DNA of 64,000 nt from Glycomyces salinus (lineage in GTDB: Bacteria; Actinomycetota; Actinomycetes; Mycobacteriales; Micromonosporaceae), in NCBI RefSeq assembly GCF_016428645.1, contig NZ_JAELXW010000010.1:1-64000 (forward strand). Reading direction: 5' to 3'. The notes under the pieces were generated by a model. It was not told the DNA's origin. It was given only the letters and a program-made list of their open reading frames with translations, and did no database searches. The translations under genes were made by a program, and so were the position numbers. Positions 43,178-51,111 of this stretch are shown in pieces. Numbering within the stretch: the stretch's first letter is position 1; each line of letters begins with the position of its first letter.

Positions 43178-43666
43178 CTATGACTCCAGGTCGCGTTCGT
43201 AGCGGCGGGTCGGGACGTCGACCTTGCCGCCGGGTATCTCGGCGCGGTACTCGAACGGCCCGGTGTCGCTCCAGCCGGCCCGTTCGTAGAACGCCCGCGC
43301 CCTCGCGTTGCCCTCGACGACCGCGAGCCACGCCCGCCGGTGGCCCGAGCCGCGGATGATCGCCTCGGCGTCGCGCAGCAGTTCCAGGGCCACCCCGGTG
43401 CCGCGCGCCGAGCGGTCGACGAAGACCTGCTCCACCTCGTCGCCATCCACAGTGGTGAAACCGAGGATCGCGCCGTCGCCCTCGGCGACCCGCGTGGTCG
43501 CGATGCGGGCCTGGACTCGCGGCAGGAAAGAGCCGCCGGTGCGGTACTCGTAGAGCTCGTCGGGCACGTGCCCGACGTGGCCGTCGCCCCAGCCCTCGTG
43601 CCAGATCTCGGCGATGCGCGCCGCGTCCTCCGGTCGGGCCGACCGGATCCTCCCGTTGAATTCCAC
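43178..43666 (-). CDS. GNAT-family N-acetyltransferase
   Basis: A 162-residue GNAT acetyltransferase. Motif A for acetyl-CoA binding is VEQVFVDRSARGTGVALELL, and motif B is ARAFYERAGWSDTG near the C-terminus. N-terminal RSARPEDAARIAEIWHEG is typical. The acceptor amine is unknown. Start is GTG 43666. The next gene upstream, an exporter, ends 3 nt away and runs the same way, so cotranscription is likely. Confidence 0.86.
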   Translation of the reverse strand: MEFNGRIRSARPEDAARIAEIWHEGWGDGHVGHVPDELYEYRTGGSFLPRVQARIATTRVAEGDGAILGFTTVDGDEVEQVFVDRSARGTGVALELLRDAEAIIRGSGHRRAWLAVVEGNARARAFYERAGWSDTGPFEYRAEIPGGKVDVPTRRYERDLES

Positions 43667-43669
43667 GCC

Positions 43670-45151
43670 CTACAGGCTACGAGTCCCCCGACGCCGCAGC
43701 GTCACCGCGGCCGCCGCCGCGCAGGCGAGGACGACGGCGGCCCCGACGAGCGCGGCGAGGCCGAACCCGTCGGTGTAGGCGGCGAACGCCTGCTCCCGGA
43801 GTGCGTCCGCGGCCTCGCCGGGCTGGTTCGCGGCCTCGGTGACGGCCCCGGCGACCGTGTCGGAGGCGCCGTCGAAGCCCGCGTCGAACACGGCGGTCGC
43901 GACGGTGCCGAGAGCGGCGATGCCGAGCGCGGCCCCGAGTTCCTGCCCGGTCTCGGAGATCCCGGCCGCCGCCCCGGCCCGCTCGGGCGGCGCGGCCCCG
44001 AGCACGAGGGTGTTCGCCAGGGTGCCGACGACGCCGGTCCCGAGCGTCAGCAGGGAGTATCCGGCGATCACCCACGGCAGGGGCGTGTCCGGTCCGACCT
44101 GGCCGAGCGAGGTGAAGCCGGCGGCCACGACGGTCAGTCCGCCGCCGATGCCGACCGCGGGGCTCAGGCGCACGACGGACGCGACGGCGGCGCCGATGAA
44201 GGTGCCCGCGAAGGTCGGCAGGGCCCACAGCGCGGCATCCAGGGGGCTGAGTCCGTGCACGGTCTGGAGGAGGGTGAAGGCCAGCAGGCCGATGCCCGCG
44301 GCGGCGAACGCGACGGCGGTGACGGCCGCGACCGAGCCGGTGAAGGCCCGGATTCGGAACAGGGAGAGGTCGATCAGCGGGTGGGCGGCGCGGCGCTGGC
44401 GGTGCGCGAACAGCCCCACCCCGACCGCTCCGACGATCGCCGCGGCGGCGAAGTGGCCGTCGGGGCCGTATTCGACCAGGTGCTTGACCGCGTAGACGGA
44501 AGAAACGATCGCGATCAGGGAGATTGCCGCGCCCGGGAGGTCGAAGCCCGCGGCGGCGGGGTCCTTCGATTCGGGGATGAGGAACGGGACGGTGGCGAGC
44601 AGGAGCGCCATGACCGGGATGTTGATCAGGAACACCGAGCCCCACCAGAAGCGCTCGAGCAGGACGCCGCCGACGATCGGTCCGGCGACCGCGCCGCCGG
44701 TGAAGGCGACGGTCCAGGCGCCTACGGCGAGGCGCCGGGCGCGTTCGGCGGTGAACAGGCCGCGGATGATCGAGAGCGTCGAGGGCGCGAGGGTCGCGGC
44801 GCCGATGCCGAGCAGGGCCCGCGCCGCGATGAAGGCCACGGGGTCCGAGGCGAGCATGATCGCGGCCGAGGCGGCGCCGAACAGGATCGATCCGGTCAGG
44901 AGCAGCCGCTTGCGGCCGAAGCGGTCGCCGAGTCCGCCCATGGTGATGAGCAGGCCGGCCATGACGAAGCCGTAGACGTCCATCATCCACAGCCACTGGG
45001 CGGCCGAGGGGGCCAGATCCGCGGTGATCGCCGGCGAGGCGACGAAGAGGATCGAGATGTCCATCGAGACCAGCAGGGCCGGGAGCAGCAGGAACGGGAG
45101 TCCGATCCAGTTTCGGGAGGTCCGCTGCCGCACGGGAGGCGTAGTAGTCAT
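43670..45151 (-). CDS. DHA2-family MFS drug exporter (EmrB/QacA-like)
   Basis: A 493-residue membrane protein with 14 predicted helices, typical of DHA2 proton-driven multidrug exporters. The N-terminal helix holds LPALLVSMDISILFVASPAI (motif D-type). Motif A is GGLGDRFGRKRLLLTGS, and motif C lies in AFTGGAVAGPIVGGVLL. It faces a TetR gene across a 71-bp gap that contains two copies of an inverted operator, so expression is probably induced by a substrate of the pump. Confidence 0.91.
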   Translation of the reverse strand: MTTTPPVRQRTSRNWIGLPFLLLPALLVSMDISILFVASPAITADLAPSAAQWLWMMDVYGFVMAGLLITMGGLGDRFGRKRLLLTGSILFGAASAAIMLASDPVAFIAARALLGIGAATLAPSTLSIIRGLFTAERARRLAVGAWTVAFTGGAVAGPIVGGVLLERFWWGSVFLINIPVMALLLATVPFLIPESKDPAAAGFDLPGAAISLIAIVSSVYAVKHLVEYGPDGHFAAAAIVGAVGVGLFAHRQRRAAHPLIDLSLFRIRAFTGSVAAVTAVAFAAAGIGLLAFTLLQTVHGLSPLDAALWALPTFAGTFIGAAVASVVRLSPAVGIGGGLTVVAAGFTSLGQVGPDTPLPWVIAGYSLLTLGTGVVGTLANTLVLGAAPPERAGAAAGISETGQELGAALGIAALGTVATAVFDAGFDGASDTVAGAVTEAANQPGEAADALREQAFAAYTDGFGLAALVGAAVVLACAAAAAVTLRRRGTRSL

Positions 45152-45159
45152 GGACTTGA

Positions 45160-45204
45160 TTGTACGTACGTCAAAATCACTCTGTAAGACTGACGTACGT
45201 TCAA
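45160..45204. promoter_or_regulatory. Twin TetR operator between exporter and repressor
   Basis: TTGTACGTACGTCA (45160-45173) and TGACGTACGTTCAA (45191-45204) are inverted copies of one another with a single mismatch. Each carries a self-symmetric ACGT core. The spacing places both on one face between the two divergent start codons (45151 and 45223). Confidence 0.72.
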
Positions 45205-45222
45205 GGCGGTTAGGATCCTTCC

Positions 45223-45801
45223 ATGAGCCAACGCGAGGACCTCCTGGAGGGCGCGAAGCGCTGCCTGATCGAGAAGGGATACCGGCGCACGACCGCGCGC
45301 GACATCGTCACGGCCTCGGGGGCCCACCTGGCCTCGATCGGCTACCACTTCGGGTCGAAGGACCGGCTGATGAACACCGCGGTGCTCGAACTCAGCAGCG
45401 AGTGGGGCGACCGGCTGGAGCAGCGGATGCGGGCCGCCGCGCCCTCCGGTCCGGCGCAGCGGATCGAACTGCTCGTCCAGGCCGTGGTCGAATCGGGGCC
45501 CGAGGAGCGCGATCTGATGGTCGCGAGCCTGTACGCCTACGCCGAGGTGCAGTTCGACGAGCGGATGCGGGCCGAGCTGGCCGCGCAGATGCGCGAGGCG
45601 CGGACGGTGATGGCCGCGATCGTGCTCGGCGTCCCCGAGTCCGAGGCCGACGACGAGCGCGGGCAGGCGCTCGGCGCCGCCGTCTACGCCCTCCTGACCG
45701 GGCACCTGGTCCAGGCGCTGGCCGACCCGGGTGCGATCCCCCCGGCCGGGCGCGTGCTGGACGCCCTGGGGGCGGTCCTCTCGGAGCCGGCGGCGGACTG
45801 A
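45223..45801 (+). CDS. TetR-family repressor of the adjacent exporter
   Basis: A 192-residue TetR regulator. The N-terminal helix-turn-helix is KGYRRTTARDIVTASGAHLA followed by SIGYHFGSKDRLMNTAV. The remainder is a helical ligand-binding domain. It is divergent from the DHA2 exporter with a duplicated palindrome between them, so it almost certainly represses both genes. The inducing ligand is unknown. Confidence 0.9.
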   Translation: MSQREDLLEGAKRCLIEKGYRRTTARDIVTASGAHLASIGYHFGSKDRLMNTAVLELSSEWGDRLEQRMRAAAPSGPAQRIELLVQAVVESGPEERDLMVASLYAYAEVQFDERMRAELAAQMREARTVMAAIVLGVPESEADDERGQALGAAVYALLTGHLVQALADPGAIPPAGRVLDALGAVLSEPAAD

Positions 45802-45807
45802 GCGGGC

Positions 45808-46245
45808 TCAGCGGGGTTTGCGCAGGGACCGTTCGATGTTGGCGGACATGACCGACAGGACCCGGATGGTCTCGGCGTACTCCTCGGCGCTCAGCCCGGC
45901 CATGATGGTGGCCCTGGTGCGGTCGATGCGGGCGGCCACCTCCCGGTATGCCTCGTAGCCGTCGTCGCTCAGGCTCAGCAGCAGCGGGCCGCGCTTGACC
46001 CAGCCGCAGGTGACCAGGCCGTCGCGGCCGTCGAGGATCGTCTCCAGGGTCGGGCCGTCGCCCTCCCAGAACGGTTCGAGGGCCAGGTCCAGCTCGTCGG
46101 GCGTGCGCGCGCCGCCGTAGAGGACGTTGAGCACCTGCCAGTGCCGTCTCCCCATGTCCAGGTCGGCGAGCGCGGCCTCGAACTGCCGCTCCATCAGGTT
46201 GTGGAGGTGTTTGAGCCAGTAGCCGATGGGTTTGGGGGTGTCCAT
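45808..46245 (-). CDS. MarR-like winged-helix protein
   Basis: A 145-residue protein with an N-terminal helix PIGYWLKHLHNLMERQFEAA and core RRHWQVLNVLYGGARTPDEL as in MarR-family regulators. The wing region (LVTCGWVKRGPLLLSLSDDG) is short. The C-terminal helices include IDRTRATIMAGLSAEEYAET, the usual MarR dimerisation pattern. Target unknown. It is convergent with the TetR gene 7 nt away. Confidence 0.78.
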   Translation of the reverse strand: MDTPKPIGYWLKHLHNLMERQFEAALADLDMGRRHWQVLNVLYGGARTPDELDLALEPFWEGDGPTLETILDGRDGLVTCGWVKRGPLLLSLSDDGYEAYREVAARIDRTRATIMAGLSAEEYAETIRVLSVMSANIERSLRKPR

Positions 46246-46403
46246 GCGATCACGGTATCCGAGGAGTCTTCGAGGATCTGGAGCGGCCGGAGGAGACCGG
46301 ACTTTTCCGACGGCCGGTGCACTCGATCGGGTCGGGTGTTCGGCGCGCTCGCACCGGGCTCCGGCGGGCCGGGCCGGGCGGCGGCATCGGATAGAGTTCG
46401 CTC

Positions 46404-47039
46404 ATGAGCGCCTCTCCCGTATCGGCCGACGACGTGGACTTGGCCGTGCATTCGGCCATCACGCTGCTGCGCAGGGCGGAGACCGACGCTTGGGACTACC
46501 GCGCCGGCAGGCTCAAGTGGACGTGCTGGGAGACCGTCGAGCACATCGCCGACGACCTGTTCTTCTTCGCGACGCAGCTGGGTCCGCGCATCCCGCCGCT
46601 GGAGGGGCCGGTGCCGTTCGCGTGCGAGGCGAAGCGCAGCGGCGGGCCCGCCGTCTCGCTGCGCGCCGAGCGCACGGCGGGGTCCGAGGGCCTGCTCATG
46701 GTGCTGGAGTCGTGCGGCGCGCTACTGAGCGCGATGGTGCGGACGAAGCCGAACCTGCTGCGGGCCTACCACGCCGCAGGCGTGTCGGACCCGGAGGGAT
46801 TCGCGGCCATGGGCGTGGTCGAGGTGCTCGTGCACACCCACGACCTGGCCGAGGGCCTCGGACTGGACTTCACTCCGTCGCCGGATCTGTGCGAGCGGGT
46901 TCTGGCGCGGCTGTTCCCGGGCGCTCCGGACGACGTGGGCCCGTGGTCGGCGCTGCTGTGGTCGACCGGCCGCGTCAAGCTGCCCGGTCGTCCGCGCCGG
47001 GGCGAATGGCAGTGGAGCCTCGCCCCGGTCGAACGGTGA
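46404..47039 (+). CDS. MDMPI-N/DinB-like protein, paralogue 1
   Basis: A 211-residue protein resembling the metal-binding N-terminal region of mycothiol-dependent maleylpyruvate isomerases (DinB-like four-helix bundle). Putative metal-site residues are in WTCWETVEHIADDLFFF and VLVHTHDLAEGLGL. The latter supplies the histidine pair that usually binds zinc. Together with mshC in the window this suggests a mycothiol-linked transferase or binding role, but the reaction is unknown. It starts at ATG 46404. A second copy follows 49 nt downstream. Confidence 0.72.
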   Translation: MSASPVSADDVDLAVHSAITLLRRAETDAWDYRAGRLKWTCWETVEHIADDLFFFATQLGPRIPPLEGPVPFACEAKRSGGPAVSLRAERTAGSEGLLMVLESCGALLSAMVRTKPNLLRAYHAAGVSDPEGFAAMGVVEVLVHTHDLAEGLGLDFTPSPDLCERVLARLFPGAPDDVGPWSALLWSTGRVKLPGRPRRGEWQWSLAPVER

Positions 47040-47088
47040 CCGGATGGGCCCCGGGCCCGTTGTCGGCTCCGGGCGGTACGGTTCGTCC

Positions 47089-47706
47089 ATGTCGAGACCC
47101 CCAGTGACCGCCGACCACGTCGAGCGGACCGTGCGACTCGCGGTCGACGCCCTGCGGCCCGCGCCGATCGAGCGGTGGGACCGCCGGGCCGGGCCCATGG
47201 ACTGCTCCTGCTGGGAGGCCGCGGACCACCTGTGCTCGGCCCTGTTCAGATACGCCTCCAGGTTCGGCCTGCGTACTCCGCCGACCGACCGCTCTGTCGC
47301 CATCGACCCCGGACCGCGGGATCAGATCGTCCTCGACCGGAAAGTCGGCGCGCCGCTGGAGGGCGTCGAGTCGATGGGGAGTCTGCTGGTCGCGATGCTC
47401 GGCACCGCCGGACCGGAGTGGCGCGCCTGGCACATCTGGGGCGTCGCCGACCCCGAGGGGTTCGCGGCCATGGGCGTGGTCGAGACGGGCGTCCACGCCT
47501 GGGACCTCGCGCAGGGGCTCGGCCTGGAGTGGAGGCTGCCGGACGAATTGGGAGCTCCGGCCTTGGCGCGGCTGTTCCCCGAGGCGCCCTCGGCGACCGA
47601 CCCGTGGGCGACGCTGCTGTGGGCCACCGGCCGGGGCGACCTGCCCGGGCATGGGCGTCGCGACCCGGACTGGAGCTGGCACTCGGCGCCGCTGTCAGTC
47701 GGCTAG
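47089..47706 (+). CDS. MDMPI-N/DinB-like protein, paralogue 2
   Basis: A 205-residue paralogue of the preceding gene. Both share the order WDxRxG-CWE-DPEGFAAMGVVE, DLAxGLGL and PWxxLLWxTGR. Here the candidate metal-site segments are SCWEAADHLCSALF and TGVHAWDLAQGLGLEW, so one of the two histidines of HTHD in copy 1 is replaced (HAWD). ATG 47089 begins MSRPPVTADHV; an in-frame upstream extension has no support. The 3' end overlaps the convergent serpin gene by 12 nt. Confidence 0.7.
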   Translation: MSRPPVTADHVERTVRLAVDALRPAPIERWDRRAGPMDCSCWEAADHLCSALFRYASRFGLRTPPTDRSVAIDPGPRDQIVLDRKVGAPLEGVESMGSLLVAMLGTAGPEWRAWHIWGVADPEGFAAMGVVETGVHAWDLAQGLGLEWRLPDELGAPALARLFPEAPSATDPWATLLWATGRGDLPGHGRRDPDWSWHSAPLSVG

Positions 47707-48906
47707 CTCTGGTTCGGCGACCCAGCCGGCGACCAGGATCAGGCCCGAGGGGCGGTGGCGGGCGGCGTAGGCGAAGGGCCGGTCGAAGTTGATCGAGACG
47801 CGCCGGTGCACGTACTCGGTGGCGGGAACGAAGGCCCCGGTCGGGGTCATGCCGATGGCGGTCACCGCCGCGGCCTTGAAGCCGGTGGCGCTGAAGACGG
47901 CCGTGCACGACTGCCTCGCCTGGCTGACGTAGGTCCGCTGGGCGGCCAGGCGGGTGAATTCGGCCTCGTGCTCCTGGGAGGCGGAGACCAGGCCGAAGAC
48001 CGAGGCGTCCTCGAGCAGGTCGAGGTCGGAGGAGACGGAGAACCGGACGGTCTGGATCTGCACTTCGGGGCGCTGCTGCGGGCGGCCGTCGCGGTATTCG
48101 GTGACGGCCACGCCCGGGGCCCGCTCCCCCACGGCCAGGTCGGCGGCGGCCGAACGGCCCCAATCCCGGTCGCCCGCGGCGTCGACCAGTTCGGAGACGA
48201 CCTGCTGCGGGCTCAGGTCCTCCCGGCCCAGCGCCAGCAGGACGTCGATGTCGCCGGAGCCGGGCACGGTCAGCACCGAGGCCCGATCGGTCACGCGCAG
48301 CACGTCGTCGTGGACGGTGACCCGCAGGACCCGGCACGGTCCGAGCTCGGACCACGGCCCCGAACGAAAATCGAGATCGGCGTCGGTGAACGAGGTGCCC
48401 CAGGTCGTCTCGACCATGAGCGCGCTGGCCAGGAGCAGGTCGACCGGTTCGGTGAGGTCGATCGGCATCCGCTCGATCATGCCATCGGTGTGCTCGGCGG
48501 CCCAGCGGTCGACCATGCGCTTGTCGGCCTCGGCGTCGCCGGTGAGGGCGCCGATGGCCTCGGCCGGGAGCCGATCGATCCAGTCGGGGTCGAGGGTGAT
48601 GAAGGCGCCGGCCCACACGGCGAGGGCCAGGCGGATGTCGGGGGTCGAGGCGGCGGCGCCGAGCAGGGCTCCGGCGAGCCGTTCGGTGCGGGCGTCGTCG
48701 ACTCCGGCCGCGTCGGTCAGTTCGGTGCGGGTGCGTCCGATCGCGCCGGAGGCCAGGGCCGTCAGCAGCGGCCAGACTCCGAGGGCGGAGGCGGAGGCGG
48801 GGACGTCGTCGCGGGAGGCGAGCCAGCGGCGGGTCAGTTCGTTGGCCGCTGTGATCTCCTCGGCCGACAGCGCCTTCTCGATACGAGTGGTGCCATCTGT
48901 GCCCAT
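47695..48906 (-). CDS. Serpin-family protein
   Basis: A 403-residue serine protease inhibitor-like protein without an obvious signal peptide. The family C-terminus is clear: VSINFDRPFAYAARHRPSG then LILVAGWVAEP, matching the serpin DRPF and gate region. The hinge of the reactive loop is probably GFKAAAVTAIGMT, with a loop sequence TPTGAFVPATEY. An N-terminal helix region LTRRWLASRDDVPASASALG and the TTWGTSF shutter strand also fit. Bacterial serpins are sporadic. A cytosolic one might protect against internal proteases. The target is unknown. Confidence 0.8.
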   Translation of the reverse strand: MGTDGTTRIEKALSAEEITAANELTRRWLASRDDVPASASALGVWPLLTALASGAIGRTRTELTDAAGVDDARTERLAGALLGAAASTPDIRLALAVWAGAFITLDPDWIDRLPAEAIGALTGDAEADKRMVDRWAAEHTDGMIERMPIDLTEPVDLLLASALMVETTWGTSFTDADLDFRSGPWSELGPCRVLRVTVHDDVLRVTDRASVLTVPGSGDIDVLLALGREDLSPQQVVSELVDAAGDRDWGRSAAADLAVGERAPGVAVTEYRDGRPQQRPEVQIQTVRFSVSSDLDLLEDASVFGLVSASQEHEAEFTRLAAQRTYVSQARQSCTAVFSATGFKAAAVTAIGMTPTGAFVPATEYVHRRVSINFDRPFAYAARHRPSGLILVAGWVAEPELAD

Positions 48907-48947
48907 GCTGGGACTCTAGCGCCTCCGCGCCCGGCGCGGTAATTCGG

Positions 48948-48977
48948 TTGCGTCCGCTCGGGTGGCGGGGATACCGT
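48948..48977 (+). promoter_or_regulatory. Promoter of the ribosomal-protection GTPase gene
   Basis: -35 TTGCGT (48948-48953), 18-bp spacer, -10 TACCGT (48972-48977). This gives a leader of about 100 nt before ATG 49087. Confidence 0.45.
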
Positions 48978-48990
48978 GCGGGCCAGTCCA

Positions 48991-49082
48991 GTTCGAAGCG
49001 AAAGGATCGGGATTCCGACATGCGCCAACTTTCGAAGTTCCACACGATCGGCCATACCACTCTCGACCCGAGGACTTCGAAC
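48991..49082 (+). promoter_or_regulatory. Leader with three TTCGAA repeats able to sequester the start region
   Basis: GTTCGAAG (48991-48998) is the exact complement of CTTCGAAC (49075-49082), which directly follows the GAGGA ribosome-binding site (49070-49074). A local palindrome AACTT-TCG-AAGTT (49027-49039) shares the TTCGAA core and could compete for pairing. A short frame beginning ATG 49020 runs through this region and overlaps the GTPase start. This resembles translational attenuation; no experimental basis. Confidence 0.4.
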
Positions 49083-49086
49083 GCAT

Positions 49087-50991
49087 ATGGACTTTCTCAA
49101 CCTGGGCATCGTCGCACACGTCGACGCCGGTAAGACCAGCCTGACCGAGCGGCTGCTGTTCAACGCCGGGATTCTCGACCGCGTCGGCAGCGTCGACGAC
49201 GGCAGCACCCAGACCGACTCCATGGAGTTGGAGCGGCGGCGCGGGATCACCATCCAGTCGGCGGTCGTGGCGTTCGCGCTCGGCGGCTCGACGGTCAACC
49301 TCATCGACACGCCCGGCCACACCGACTTCGTCGCCGAGGTCGAGCGTGCTCTGCACGTCCTGGACGGGGCGGTCCTGGTCGTCTCGGCCGTCGAGGGCGT
49401 CCAGGCGCAGACGCGGGTGCTCATGCGCACACTGCGCCGTTTGGCGGTACCGACGGTCCTGTTCGTCAACAAGATCGACCGGGCCGGTGCACGCGAGGCC
49501 GGTCTGCTGCGGGAGGTGGCCGAGCACCTGGCCCCGGCGATCGTGCCGATGACGACCGTGCGCGGCATCGGGACCGCCGAGGCGGCGACCGAGCCGGTGG
49601 ACCTGTCGGCGCCGGATGCCTTCGAGCCGGCCGCCGAGATCCTGGCCGACGGCAGCGACGAGTTCATGGCCGCCTATCTGGAGGACCCCGCCGGAGTCGA
49701 CATCGCCGCCGAACTGGCCGCGCAGACCCGCCGCGGCCTGGCGCACCCGGTCTTCTTCGGGTCGGCCGTGACCGGGGCGGGCGTGGAGGCGCTGACGGCG
49801 GGCATCCGACATTTCCTGCCGTCGCCTCGCCGGTCGTCCGAAGGCGGGCCGCGCGGGACGGTGTTCAAGGTCGAGCACGCCGCCTCGGGCCGCAAGATCG
49901 CCTACATCCGAGTGCGCGGCGGTACCCTCGTCGCCCGCGAGCACCTGGAGGTGCACCGGCGTGGGCCGGAGGGGACGGTCGCCCTCGACGCGGGCAAGGT
50001 GACCTCGGTCGAGGTGTTCGAATCCGGGACGGCCACGGTCGCCGAGGCGGCGCCGCCCGGCAGCATCGCGAAGGCATCGGGTCTGACCGATGTCCGGATC
50101 GGCGACGCGGTCGGCTCGGCCGAAGAGCTGCCGGAGCGCGGCCTGTTCACGCCGCCGACCCTGGAAACGGTGGTGCGGCCGGTCGACCGGAACGAGCGGA
50201 TCGCCCTGGCCAAGGCGCTGACCAGCCTCTCCGAGCGCGACCCGCTGGTCGACCCGCACCTGGACGAGGTGTCGGGCCAGACGGCGGTGCGGCTGTACGG
50301 GGACGTCCAGAAGGAGGTCGTGGCCTCGCTGCTGGACGAGGAGTTCGGGATCGCCGTCAGGTTCGAGAAGACCCGTGCGATCCACATCGAACGGCCGTAC
50401 GCCGTCGCCGAGGCGCTGCACGAGATGGGCCGGTGGGCGCCCACCTCTCACGCGGTGACACTTGGGCTGAGGATCGAACCGGCCGAGCCGGGGTCGGGGG
50501 TCCTGTACGAGCTGGAGGTCGAGCGCGGCTCGCTGACGAAGGCGTACCGCAACGCGGTCGAGGGGACCGTCCGCAGAAGGCTGCGCCGCGGCCCCTATGG
50601 CTGGGAGATCACCGACTGCCGGGTGGCGGTGACCGCCTCCGGATACCTCGGGCCGGTGAAGCCGGGCCAGTTCCGCGAGGTGGCCGAGCTGCTGCTGGAC
50701 CAGCTGATCGACGAGGCCGGGACCACCGTGTACGCGCCGGTCAACAGCTTCCAGCTGGAGTTCCCCGACCGGTCCTCGGGGAAGATCGTGGCCGCGCTGA
50801 TCGATTCGAGGGCACTGATCAAGGGCCAGTTCTCGGGCGGCGGCGTCGGCTACATCAGGGGGCTGATGGACGCCGAGTCCGTGCACGGTTTCGAGTCGCG
50901 GCTGCCGGGGCTGACGCGTGGGAGGTCGGTGTTCATCACCGAGCTCGACCACTATCGGCCGGTTCGCACGAATCCGCCTCGGAGGAACTGA
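49087..50991 (+). CDS. Tet(M)/OtrA-like ribosomal protection GTPase
   Basis: A 634-residue translation-factor GTPase, close in length to Tet(M) (about 640). G1 is AHVDAGKTSLTERLL, followed by RRRGITIQSAV (switch I), DTPGHTDFVAEVERAL (G3) and NKIDRAGA (G4). The EF-G-like domains follow: domain III/IV (ERPYAVAEALHEMG, GYLGPVKPGQFREV) and the C-terminal region (RALIKGQFSGGGVGY). Such proteins release tetracycline from the ribosome; actinomycete producers use OtrA for self-protection. Many non-producers carry such homologues with unproven resistance function. ATG 49087, with GAGGA 12 nt upstream. Confidence 0.87.
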   Translation: MDFLNLGIVAHVDAGKTSLTERLLFNAGILDRVGSVDDGSTQTDSMELERRRGITIQSAVVAFALGGSTVNLIDTPGHTDFVAEVERALHVLDGAVLVVSAVEGVQAQTRVLMRTLRRLAVPTVLFVNKIDRAGAREAGLLREVAEHLAPAIVPMTTVRGIGTAEAATEPVDLSAPDAFEPAAEILADGSDEFMAAYLEDPAGVDIAAELAAQTRRGLAHPVFFGSAVTGAGVEALTAGIRHFLPSPRRSSEGGPRGTVFKVEHAASGRKIAYIRVRGGTLVAREHLEVHRRGPEGTVALDAGKVTSVEVFESGTATVAEAAPPGSIAKASGLTDVRIGDAVGSAEELPERGLFTPPTLETVVRPVDRNERIALAKALTSLSERDPLVDPHLDEVSGQTAVRLYGDVQKEVVASLLDEEFGIAVRFEKTRAIHIERPYAVAEALHEMGRWAPTSHAVTLGLRIEPAEPGSGVLYELEVERGSLTKAYRNAVEGTVRRRLRRGPYGWEITDCRVAVTASGYLGPVKPGQFREVAELLLDQLIDEAGTTVYAPVNSFQLEFPDRSSGKIVAALIDSRALIKGQFSGGGVGYIRGLMDAESVHGFESRLPGLTRGRSVFITELDHYRPVRTNPPRRN

Positions 50992-51022
50992 GCGGTCAGT
51001 ACGCTTTGCTCGCCCCGTGCCC

Positions 51023-51073
51023 TTGACAGTGGCACGGGGTGTTGCGTACATTACTTCTGACTACGTAGTCAGA
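51023..51073 (+). promoter_or_regulatory. Promoter and palindromic operator of the galactoside operon
   Basis: -35 TTGACA (51023-51028), 18-bp spacer, -10 TACATT (51047-51052). A perfect 18-bp palindrome TCTGACTACGTAGTCAGA (51056-51073) with a central CG, as in LacI-family operators, begins 3 nt after the -10. It should block transcription when bound by the LacI-type repressor encoded just downstream. Confidence 0.8.
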
Positions 51074-51111
51074 GCCGGTGCGGCCATCGGACCGGAACGC
51101 GAGGAGGCGCC

